Origin: Thiocapsa sp. UBA6158
GTDB lineage: Bacteria > Pseudomonadota > Gammaproteobacteria > Chromatiales > Chromatiaceae
Assembly: GCF_002423035.1 (NCBI RefSeq)
Contig: NZ_DIUM01000097.1
Span: forward strand, 1 to 5,087
Direction: 5' to 3'
DNA: 5,087 nt
Below, one piece after another: positions 1-5,087 of the stretch. The notes under the pieces are model-generated. The model had not been told where the DNA came from and made no database searches. It saw only the letters and a program-made list of their open reading frames with translations. The translations under genes were made by a program, and so were the position numbers. Every line of letters starts with the position of its first letter. Position 1 is the stretch's first letter.

Positions 1-806
1 TTGGACCAACCGATGATCAAGGCCGCGAAGCCGAAGCTCGACGGCGGCACATCGGTCAGCTCGCGCCAGATCGCTCCGCCGTCGTCGCTGACGAAGATCC
101 CATTGTGATGCTGCATCCAGAGACGATCCGGGCGTGCCGGACACTGGACGATGCGATGCGCGTCCTGAGCCAAGGGATCCCCGGCCATGGCCTCCGGTAG
201 ATACTCTGCGCGCAGACCCGATCCGATCAGCTCCCAGCTGACCCCCGCATCGCGGGTCGTCCAAACCCCGCCGGTCGAGACCCCGACCGTGACATGCAGC
301 GGGTCGCGCGGATCCACGAGGATCGAGTGGATCCCCGAGAAATCGTAGCCTCCGCCGATCCATTGTTTGCGACGCGGGTCGTCCCAGAGGGTGCGCGAGA
401 GCTCCCAGCTCTCGCCGCCGTCGGTCGAGCGAAAGAGTGCGCCGGGTATGACACCGCACCAGAGCTCGCCGGGCGCGCCGCACTCGAGTGTCCAGATAAG
501 CTGCGTGCTCCAGGGGACATCGACACCGCGCATGGGGTCCTTGTCTTCGAGACCCTCCGGCTTGGGCGGGAAGGTCGGCGACGTGGCCTGGCTCCAAGTC
601 TCGCCGCCGTCTTCCGAACGCTGCATCTTGACCCCGAAGTGCCCCAGGTCCAAGGCGGCATGGAGTCGGGATCCGCCCGGCTCGGCGAGAACGGCGGAGA
701 CCGGGTCCCCGAGAAACCAGGTCTTGGCGATCATCCACCGTCCGCCCTCGCCCCTTTCGATCCGAAACAAACCCTTGCGGGTCCCGACCAGCAGTCGGTC
801 GCTCAT
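1..806 (-). CDS. Asp-box (BNR/WD40-YVTN-like) beta-propeller protein, 3' end outside window
   Basis: Reading down from the ATG at 806-804 gives 268 residues with no stop before the window edge, so the C-terminus is missing. The protein starts MSDRLLVGTRKGLFRIERG, with no signal peptide, so it is probably cytoplasmic. Four Asp-box motifs are visible: SEDGGETW (64-71), STDGGESW (127-134), TRDAGVSW (184-191) and SDDGGAIW (240-247), about 55-65 residues apart, as expected for blades of a beta-propeller. Proteins of this kind are often labelled exo-alpha-sialidase or glycosyl hydrolase, but I see no FRIP (Arg-Ile-Pro) motif of true sialidases, and sugar hydrolysis is not supported. The ATG lies one base after the TGA of the ubiquitin-like gene and is preceded by GGAGGT, so the two genes are surely co-transcribed and probably translationally coupled. 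The fold call is firm; the molecular function is unknown. Confidence 0.85.
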   Translation of the reverse strand, partial: MSDRLLVGTRKGLFRIERGEGGRWMIAKTWFLGDPVSAVLAEPGGSRLHAALDLGHFGVKMQRSEDGGETWSQATSPTFPPKPEGLEDKDPMRGVDVPWSTQLIWTLECGAPGELWCGVIPGALFRSTDGGESWELSRTLWDDPRRKQWIGGGYDFSGIHSILVDPRDPLHVTVGVSTGGVWTTRDAGVSWELIGSGLRAEYLPEAMAGDPLAQDAHRIVQCPARPDRLWMQHHNGIFVSDDGGAIWRELTDVPPSSFGFAALIIGWS

Positions 807-807
807 C

Positions 808-1080
808 TCAACCTCCCGAAAGCGCCTGTGCGACGAAGATCTCGTCGCCCTCACCGATCGGGTCCGACAGCCCGGTGCGATCCCGGATCAGTGTCTCGTT
901 GACGAAGATGGCCACATGTTTGCGCACGGCGCCTTGATCATCCAGAAGGAAGCCACGCGCGCGGGGATTGGCCTGAAAATAGGCATCCAGCGCCTCCCGG
1001 ACCGTCGCGCCCGAGACGCAGGTATTCGGGCAGTCCAGGTATCGGTACAGATTGGGTGTGAAGCGCAAGGTCGTCGCCAT
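808..1080 (-). CDS. MoaD/ThiS-family ubiquitin-like protein (beta-grasp, C-terminal Gly-Gly)
   Basis: This is a 90-residue protein, the usual size for MoaD/ThiS sulfur carriers. It begins MATTLRFTPNLYRYLD, continues with ATVREALDAYF (25-35), the typical helix after the first beta hairpin, and ends with GDEIFVAQALSGG (78-90), the conserved last strand and the exposed Gly89-Gly90 tail. In this family an E1-like enzyme (MoeB/ThiF) adenylates the last glycine, which then becomes a thiocarboxylate that donates sulfur, or in some systems is attached to lysines of proteins. The start ATG at 1080 has CGGAG five bases upstream. No molybdopterin, thiamine or cysteine biosynthesis gene is nearby, nor an E1 or JAMM protease, so the pathway cannot be assigned; moaD or thiS would be an over-call. 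The only close partner is the coupled beta-propeller gene downstream. Confidence 0.85.
   Translation of the reverse strand: MATTLRFTPNLYRYLDCPNTCVSGATVREALDAYFQANPRARGFLLDDQGAVRKHVAIFVNETLIRDRTGLSDPIGEGDEIFVAQALSGG
811..816 (-). promoter_or_regulatory. Shine-Dalgarno GGAGGT embedded in the Gly-Gly codons of the upstream gene
   Basis: On the minus strand the end of the ubiquitin-like gene reads GGA GGT TGA, then one G, then the ATG of the beta-propeller gene. The codons for the last two glycines therefore spell a strong Shine-Dalgarno sequence, four bases before the downstream start. This fixes the start at 806 and implies that ribosomes ending the first gene can directly start the second. 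The sequence match is direct; the coupling is inferred. Confidence 0.75.
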
Positions 1081-1165
1081 GGCAGCTCCGCGGACTGCAT
1101 TTCGCGATCGATGTGCGTCGAGGCATGAGTCTTGAGATTAGTCGATACCCGAGCATGCCGCTACG

Positions 1166-1187
1166 GTGATCCGGCCGGGCGGATCAC
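1166..1187. repeat. Perfect 8-bp inverted repeat in the intergenic gap before the ubiquitin-like gene
   Basis: The arms GTGATCCG (1166-1173) and CGGATCAC (1180-1187) are exact reverse complements around a 6-base GC-rich loop. It lies about 40 bases after the stop of the ygfX-like gene and about 85 bases before the start of the ubiquitin-like gene. Neither strand has a T-run after the stem, so it is not a classical intrinsic terminator. It could be a Rho-assisted or weak stem terminator that ends the sdh-side transcript, or a binding site for a dimeric regulator of the downstream pair. The rest of the gap (1081-1227) shows no gene and no clear promoter; a CCGGCCGGGCG 11-mer occurs twice (1171-1181 and 1217-1227). 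Confidence 0.55.
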
Positions 1188-1227
1188 GAGAACGAGACCG
1201 AACGCCACGGGCAAGGCCGGCCGGGCG

Positions 1228-1692
1228 TCAGGACAGGTCCGAGGCACGATCCCGTGCCGCACCCTCGATGCGAAGTCGCTGGCGCAGGCGCCGGAGCTGC
1301 TCGGGATCAAGCGCGTCGGCGAAGATCGGGAATGCGCGTCGACGCAGGAGGCCGAGACGGAAATTGAGCACGACGAGCGGGAGGGTGATGAAGGTGGCCG
1401 GCGACAGGCGGGCCTCGCACTCGACGCCGGAGACAAGCTGGATGCGCCAGGTCCCGTCCGAATCCCAGAGGACCGAACGGATGGACCAGGGAGCGCGCCG
1501 CAAGACATCGACGTAGCCGACGTAGAGCGCGCTCAGGACGACCGGGAGCAGCAGCACCAACGACAGCGGGCCGCCGGGAAGGACCGGGATCACGGCCGCC
1601 GCCGCGAGATGGCTCAGCGCGGCGAACAAGGCAAAGAGCCGGGACAACCCGGGACGGATCAGCAGCGGCGGCCGCTCTCGGTGAGAGCCCAT
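1228..1692 (-). CDS. ygfX: YgfX-like (CptA-type) inner-membrane protein
   Basis: A 154-residue protein with a basic N-terminus, two closely spaced hydrophobic helices (about 19-38 and 43-62), then a soluble domain. This layout and the C-terminal pattern, an RRRAFPIF segment (117-124) followed by DALDPEQLRRLRQRLR (126-141), fit the YgfX family, short membrane proteins of about 135-150 residues encoded beside sdhE. In E. coli YgfX (CptA) was reported as a toxin partner of YgfY/SdhE acting on cell division and shape; later work recast YgfY as the FAD assembly factor for succinate dehydrogenase, so a toxin role here is uncertain. The ATG at 1692 follows the TGA of the diheme gene by 12 bases, with only a weak GGTCGTGA ribosome site, which suggests translation depends on readthrough from the upstream gene. 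Sequence conservation in this family is low, so the call rests on topology, C-terminal pattern and neighbourhood. Confidence 0.72.
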   Translation of the reverse strand: MGSHRERPPLLIRPGLSRLFALFAALSHLAAAAVIPVLPGGPLSLVLLLPVVLSALYVGYVDVLRRAPWSIRSVLWDSDGTWRIQLVSGVECEARLSPATFITLPLVVLNFRLGLLRRRAFPIFADALDPEQLRRLRQRLRIEGAARDRASDLS

Positions 1693-1704
1693 TTCACGAC
1701 CGGA

Positions 1705-2805
1705 TCACGGAATTTCGGGCATGTCCCAGGTCTCGCGGCTCGAGAGCGCCCGCAGGAAGGCGCCGAGCTGGAAGATCTCGGCGTCGGTCAGACCGCGGTC
1801 GACCAGCAGCTCGGACTTGTTCGGATCCGGATTGCCGCCGGAGGCCATATAGCGGATCGCCAGCTCGAGCGTGGGCGCACTGCCGTCGTGGAAATAGGGT
1901 GCGCTCAAGGCCACGGAACGCAGCGAAGGCGTCTTGAATGCGCCGCGATCCGCCTCGTCCTTGGTCACGTTGAAGCGTCCCGGGTCGGGGGTTTCCTTTC
2001 CGTGCTCCAGGCCGACGTTGTAGAAGGTACTGTTGCCGTAATAGGGCAGCGAGTGACAGGCGACGCATCCGGCCTTGCCGACGAAGAGCGCCTGTCCGGC
2101 GATGGCGTCCGGCGTGACTACCCCGGCCTCGCCCATCTCGTGGCGGTCCCAGGGCGAGTCGTCGCTGTTCTTGGTGCGTAGGTAAGCGGCCAGCGCCTTG
2201 ACGATCGTCTCCGGTGTGGCCGGACCGCCGAAGACGCTCTCGAACTGGGCGGCATATCCGGGGACCGCCTGAATGATCGGCGCGACCTGCTCCGGGTCGG
2301 CGTTGATCTGGGCCTTCCAGGCGGCCAAGACTTGCCCTTCGAGGGTGGTCGCACGGCCATCCCAGTACCAGGCGGTCTGGTAACCCGTGTTGTACAGCGA
2401 CGGGGTATGCCGCGTATTCAGATCCCCGTTGTCCTTCGGCGAAAGTGTCCGCCCGTCGGTCCAGCCGAGATGGCGATAATGACAGCCCTGGCAGGCCATC
2501 TGCCCGCTGCCCGAGAGGCGCGGATCGACGAACAGTTGCTTTCCGAGCGCGATCTTCTCGGGTGTCGCGGGGTTGTCGTCGGGATGGACCATCGGGGGCA
2601 AAGCGGAGGGGCGAGCCGGTGCCGGATCAGTCGCCGTCACGGGAGCGGACCCCGCGGCAGCCACGGGAGAGTCGCCCCCCGACGCCGCGATCGACGGCTG
2701 TATAGGCTCGGGACTCGACTCGACGGCCTGGTTGCTGCGGTCGTGGACGATCCACAAGGACGTAGCCACAAGCAGCCCGGCAATGGGATAGCGGATATCG
2801 ATCAT
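1705..2805 (-). CDS. Diheme cytochrome c peroxidase / MauG-family protein
   Basis: This 366-residue protein carries an N-terminal hydrophobic segment (about 7-20; signal peptide or membrane anchor), a Pro/Ala/Ser-rich linker (about 28-72) and a two-domain diheme core. Heme sites are CQGCH (105-109) and CVACH (247-251). Family landmarks are LGKQLFVDPRLSGSG (87-101), RHTPSLYN (132-139), YWDGRA (147-152), KTPSLRSVALSAPYFHDG (291-308) and the LGAFLRALS tail (347-355). Bacterial diheme peroxidases reduce H2O2 in the periplasm with electrons from small cytochromes; MauG relatives carry out protein oxidation instead. By eye against Pseudomonas peroxidase, Trp148, Gln158 and Met320 match the bridging Trp, active-site Gln and Met ligand, but Asp125 replaces the distal His and the catalytic Glu is not evident. 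A strong GGAGGAG lies 8 bases before the ATG. It sits between sdhE and ygfX, probably in the same transcript. Diheme assignment is firm, substrate unknown. Confidence 0.93.
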   Translation of the reverse strand: MIDIRYPIAGLLVATSLWIVHDRSNQAVESSPEPIQPSIAASGGDSPVAAAGSAPVTATDPAPARPSALPPMVHPDDNPATPEKIALGKQLFVDPRLSGSGQMACQGCHYRHLGWTDGRTLSPKDNGDLNTRHTPSLYNTGYQTAWYWDGRATTLEGQVLAAWKAQINADPEQVAPIIQAVPGYAAQFESVFGGPATPETIVKALAAYLRTKNSDDSPWDRHEMGEAGVVTPDAIAGQALFVGKAGCVACHSLPYYGNSTFYNVGLEHGKETPDPGRFNVTKDEADRGAFKTPSLRSVALSAPYFHDGSAPTLELAIRYMASGGNPDPNKSELLVDRGLTDAEIFQLGAFLRALSSRETWDMPEIP

Positions 2806-2936
2806 GCGTTGTCTCCTCCAATGATGGTCGGCCTTGGGTGCGGCTCTTTGCCCGTCAAGCGAGATGATCCCGGGTCCGGCCTGCGAGCTCGAGTTGCCGC
2901 GCCGTTCGAGAGCGAGGAGATGATGCGATCGATAGG

Positions 2937-3275
2937 CTACCCCTGCAAGTCGGTCGACCCGCCGGGCCGTTCACGCACGACCGCGACGATGTGCTGCACC
3001 AGATCACGCAGCGCGACATCCGGCGGTTCGGCACGGGACATAAACCAGTCGCTGAGACGTTGGTCCTGCTCGGCAAGCAGGCGGACGAAGTCGAGACGTT
3101 GGACCGAGCTAAGATCGCGGAAGCCGAGATCGAGGAAACGATCCAGGAGGTGGTCGAGCTCCAACATGCCGCGCCGGCATTGCCAGCGCAGCCGTCGGAT
3201 CTCAAGCTCCGTGTCCGACGCCTGCCGGGAGGCGTCGGTCATGGCCGTGATCTCGGAGGTCGATTCAGTCGTCAC
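2937..3275 (-). CDS. sdhE: Succinate dehydrogenase FAD assembly factor SdhE
   Basis: SdhE (YgfY, CptB, related to eukaryotic SDHAF2/Sdh5) is a small cytoplasmic helical protein that promotes covalent FAD attachment to SdhA. The signature RGMLE (the RGxxE motif that contacts the flavoprotein) lies at residues 35-39 in the context RWQCRRGMLELD, followed by the conserved FVRLLAEQDQRLSDWFM and PPDVALRDLV segments; the match to the E. coli protein is clear along the whole core. The start is uncertain. I chose the GTG at 3275 (112 residues), seven bases after the sdhB stop with AAGG five bases upstream. A GTG at 3290 would overlap sdhB by eight bases, and an ATG at 3242 would give 101 residues, nearer the usual 85-95, but with a poor ribosome site. 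Its place right after sdhB fits its role. The 131 bases after it hold no gene or clear terminator. Confidence 0.93.
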   Translation of the reverse strand: MTTESTSEITAMTDASRQASDTELEIRRLRWQCRRGMLELDHLLDRFLDLGFRDLSSVQRLDFVRLLAEQDQRLSDWFMSRAEPPDVALRDLVQHIVAVVRERPGGSTDLQG

Positions 3276-3282
3276 CGGAGCC

Positions 3283-3975
3283 TTACACACCCTTGTCCAG
3301 CATCAAATCCTTGATCTTGCCGATGGCCCGGGTGGGATTCAGACCCTTCGGGCAGACCTCGACACAGTTCATGATGCTGTGACAGCGGAAGAGCTTGTAG
3401 GGGCCGTCGAGCGCGTCGAGCCGCTCCTCGGTCGCCTGGTCACGGCTGTCGGCCAGGAAACGCCAGGATTGCAGCAGGGCCGCGGGGCCATGGAACTTCT
3501 CGGGATTCCACCAGAAGGACGGGCAAGCGGTCGAGCAGCAGCCGCAGAGGATGCACTCGTAGAGCCCGTCGAGCTTGTCGCGCTCCTCCGGCGACTGGAG
3601 GATCTCCTGCTCGGGGAGCGGATCCTTGCGCACCAGATAGGGCTTGACGGCGCGGTATTGCTCGTAGAACTGCGTCATGTCGACGACCAGGTCGCGGATC
3701 ACCGGGCGGCCCGGGAAGGGGCGGACCTGGATCGGCTCCTTCAGCTCGGTGATCGGCGTGATGCAAGCGAGCACGTTGCGCCCGTTGACGTTGACCCCGT
3801 CGGAACCGCAGACCCCTTCGCCACAGGAGTGACGGAAGCTGAAACTCTCGTCCTGCTTCTTCACTTCGAGCAAGGCATCGCGCAGCATCATGCCTTGGAA
3901 GGTCTTGACCTCGTAGTCCTGCATCCGGGGCTTGGTATCGGTATCCGGATTGTAGCGGTAGACGCTGATCTTCAT
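3283..3975 (-). CDS. sdhB: Succinate dehydrogenase iron-sulfur subunit SdhB
   Basis: A full-length protein of 230 residues (E. coli 238). It passes electrons from the flavin of SdhA through three iron-sulfur clusters to quinone at the cytoplasmic face of the inner membrane. The [2Fe-2S] ligands are Cys51, Cys56, Asp59 and Cys71 in HSCGEGVCGSDG and the following LACIT; Asp at the third position is as in E. coli. The [4Fe-4S] ligands are Cys141, Cys144, Cys147 and Cys208, and the [3Fe-4S] ligands Cys151, Cys198 and Cys204, within CILCGCCSTACP and RCHSIMNCVEVCPKGLNPTRAIG. Trp156 and His199 correspond to the quinone-pocket Trp164 and His207 of E. coli. The ATG at 3975 has AGGTG four bases upstream. 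Unusually, 189 bases separate it from the sdhA stop, where these genes normally almost touch. All cluster ligands are present, so the subunit should be functional. Confidence 0.98.
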   Translation of the reverse strand: MKISVYRYNPDTDTKPRMQDYEVKTFQGMMLRDALLEVKKQDESFSFRHSCGEGVCGSDGVNVNGRNVLACITPITELKEPIQVRPFPGRPVIRDLVVDMTQFYEQYRAVKPYLVRKDPLPEQEILQSPEERDKLDGLYECILCGCCSTACPSFWWNPEKFHGPAALLQSWRFLADSRDQATEERLDALDGPYKLFRCHSIMNCVEVCPKGLNPTRAIGKIKDLMLDKGV

Positions 3976-4026
3976 AACGCACCTGAATTCGTTGTTTTTG
4001 AGCGCTTAGCCCTGGGCCCTAACCCG

Positions 4027-4064
4027 GCAGAGCCCGAACCAAGAAACGTGGTCGAAGGCTCTGC
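4027..4064. repeat. 8-bp inverted repeat abutting the larger sdhA-sdhB hairpin
   Basis: The arms GCAGAGCC (4027-4034) and GGCTCTGC (4057-4064) are exact reverse complements around a 22-base loop. The right arm ends exactly where the 16-bp arm of the next inverted repeat begins, so in the sdh transcript the two stems would stand side by side and could stack. The exact abutment suggests that both belong to a single inserted or structured element rather than arising by chance. Confidence 0.6.
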
Positions 4065-4121
4065 TCGTTGTCGTTGTCGTGTTCGTCCGGAATCCGAATA
4101 CGATTACGACAACGACAACGA
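4065..4121. repeat. 16-bp perfect inverted repeat built of CGTTGT hexamers between sdhA and sdhB
   Basis: The left arm (4065-4080, TCGTTGTCGTTGTCGT) is the exact reverse complement of the right arm (4106-4121), with a 25-base loop between. Each arm is itself a 6-base tandem repeat of nearly three units. In RNA from either strand this gives a long stem. There is no T-run after it in the direction of the sdh transcript, so it is not a normal terminator. It lies 43 bases after the sdhA stop and 89 bases before the sdhB start. It may be a dispersed palindromic element (REP- or MITE-like) that inserted into the operon, or a processing or stability stem that sets the ratio of the sdhA and sdhB messages. 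I see no clear flanking target duplication. Confidence 0.8.
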
Positions 4122-4164
4122 AAAGTTCTGCGACGGGTTGTTCAAAGACTTGGGGAATAAGGGA

Positions 4165-5087
4165 CTAGTAAACCCGTTCCTTCGGCGGAAACGACTCGAC
4201 CGTCAAGGGTTTGGTGCGCACCGGTTTGTAGTCCATGCGATCGCCCTCCCGGTAGTAGAGGCTGTGCTTGAGCCAGGTCTGGTCGTCGCGCGCGGGGTAG
4301 TCCGGCCGCGAGTGGGCGCCTCGACTCTCTTGGCGATGCAGCGCCGAGACGGCGATCGACATGCCCACATCCATCATGTTTTCCAGCTCCAGCGCCTCGA
4401 TCCGGGCGGTGTTGAAGACCTTGGAGTGGTCGGTCAGACGCACCTCGGGGAGCCGGTCACGCAGCTCGCAGAGCTTGTTGTAGCCCTCGGTCATGATCTC
4501 CTCGGTCCGGAAGACGCCGGCGTGATCTTCCATGCACTTGCGAAAATCGGCACGCAGCTGCTGTACCGTGGGGCCGTCACCTTTTTGCTCCCAGCGCCCC
4601 AGACGGCCCATGGCCTGATCCAGGCTCGCGGAGTCGACGGTGCGCTGATAGGGGTTTTCGCGGACGTACTCGATAATGTCCTTGCCCGCCAGACGCCCGA
4701 ACACCAGGATGTCGAGCAGCGAGTTCCCGCCCAGCCGATTTGCCCCGTGCACCGAGGCACAGGCGCACTCCCCGGCCGCGTAGAGTCCCACCACGACCTC
4801 CTCGGAGCCGTGACCCGCCGGCATGGCGACCCGACCGAAGCGATCGGTCGGGATGCCGCCCATCGCATAGTGTGCGGTCGGAAAGACCGGGATCGGCTCG
4901 ATCACCGGGTCGCAGCCGGCGAAGATTTGGCTCGATTCGCGGATACCCGGCAGACGCTTGGAGATGACCGCCTCGCCGAGATGATCGAGCTTGAGCATGA
5001 CGTAGTCGCCGTTCTCGCCGCAGCCGCGTCCCTCCTTGACCTCGGTGACGATGGCGCGCGAGACCACATCGCGGCTGGCCAGGTCTT
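4165..5087 (-). CDS. sdhA: Succinate dehydrogenase flavoprotein subunit SdhA, C-terminal half (5' end outside window)
   Basis: The reading frame is open to the window edge and encodes the last 306 or so residues of a protein normally near 590 long; the GTG at 5067 is an internal codon, not a start. SdhA oxidises succinate to fumarate at a covalently bound FAD in the cytoplasm. Visible active-site elements are DLASRDVV at the edge (its Arg at 5071-5073, matching E. coli Arg286), PTAHYAMGG (His at 4870-4872, matching His354) and SVHGANRLGGNSLLD (Arg at 4735-4737, matching Arg399), preceded by the FAD-contacting GLYAAGECAC. The C-terminal domain keeps ESRGAHSRPDYPARDD, and the protein ends FPPKERVY like other proteobacterial SdhA. 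The His that anchors FAD lies outside the window. It is the first visible gene of the sdhA-sdhB-sdhE series; sdhC and sdhD presumably precede it. Confidence 0.98.
   Translation of the reverse strand, partial: DLASRDVVSRAIVTEVKEGRGCGENGDYVMLKLDHLGEAVISKRLPGIRESSQIFAGCDPVIEPIPVFPTAHYAMGGIPTDRFGRVAMPAGHGSEEVVVGLYAAGECACASVHGANRLGGNSLLDILVFGRLAGKDIIEYVRENPYQRTVDSASLDQAMGRLGRWEQKGDGPTVQQLRADFRKCMEDHAGVFRTEEIMTEGYNKLCELRDRLPEVRLTDHSKVFNTARIEALELENMMDVGMSIAVSALHRQESRGAHSRPDYPARDDQTWLKHSLYYREGDRMDYKPVRTKPLTVESFPPKERVY

Noticed and set aside
294..1128. Two overlapping plus-strand open frames (202 and 253 codons) antisense to the propeller and ubiquitin-like genes
   Set aside because: The minus strand carries four clear Asp boxes and a MoaD/ThiS protein here; the plus-strand translations show no family features.
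1081..1165. A TAATCT-like -10 box on the minus strand before the ubiquitin-like gene
   Set aside because: The hexamer 17-18 bases upstream (TAGCGG or AGCGGC) does not resemble a -35 box; sigma-70 consensus is too weak to annotate.
1132..2181. Long plus-strand open frame (349 codons) across the ygfX-like and diheme genes
   Set aside because: It is antisense to two well-supported genes, has a composition rich in Arg, Gln, Glu and Asp with no recognisable domain, and is the kind of shadow frame common at high GC.
2880..2925. Possible stem around GCTCGAG and TTCGAGAGC after sdhE
   Set aside because: The arms pair only imperfectly and no T-run follows, so it is not a supportable terminator.
2806..2936. 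A promoter for the diheme gene, from a TTGACG hexamer in the gap after sdhE
   Set aside because: No acceptable -10 box lies 16-19 bases downstream on the minus strand, so the match is not enough to call.
4065..4121. CRISPR-like or intrinsic terminator reading of the hexamer repeat arms
   Set aside because: There is only one inverted pair with no spacer array, and no T-run follows the stem in the direction of transcription.

Overview
The window is one end-to-end stretch of minus-strand genes from a GC-rich bacterium. An SdhE assembly factor of the RGxxE type next to a YgfX-like membrane protein and an E. coli-like SdhA/SdhB pair (high similarity by eye) points to a gammaproteobacterium. The high GC and overall gene style would suit a purple sulfur bacterium (Chromatiaceae) or a relative, but that finer placement is inference.

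Reading in the direction of transcription (high to low coordinates): the C-terminal half of sdhA (4165-5087, running off the window), an unusually long 189-bp gap carrying two adjacent inverted repeats (4027-4121), sdhB (3283-3975), sdhE (2937-3275), a diheme cytochrome c peroxidase/MauG-family gene (1705-2805), a ygfX-like gene (1228-1692), a 147-bp gap with a perfect 8-bp palindromic stem (1166-1187), a small MoaD/ThiS-type ubiquitin-like protein ending in Gly-Gly (808-1080), and an Asp-box (BNR) beta-propeller protein whose 3' end lies outside the window (1-806).

The first block is a respiratory module. SdhA and SdhB form the catalytic arm of complex II and SdhE inserts the FAD into SdhA; the sdhC/sdhD membrane anchors are presumably upstream of the window. 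YgfX is the usual partner of SdhE, but here a periplasmic diheme cytochrome gene sits between them. The second block is a tightly coupled two-gene unit in which the two codons for the terminal Gly-Gly of the ubiquitin-like protein also form the Shine-Dalgarno sequence of the propeller gene.

Most of the window is ordinary core metabolism. The points worth a second look are the repeat element between sdhA and sdhB, the non-standard heme-pocket residues of the diheme protein, its placement within the sdhE-ygfX pair, and the coupled ubiquitin-like/beta-propeller pair. Long plus-strand open frames across these genes are antisense shadows. I see no tRNA, rRNA, CRISPR array, transposase or convincing intrinsic terminator.
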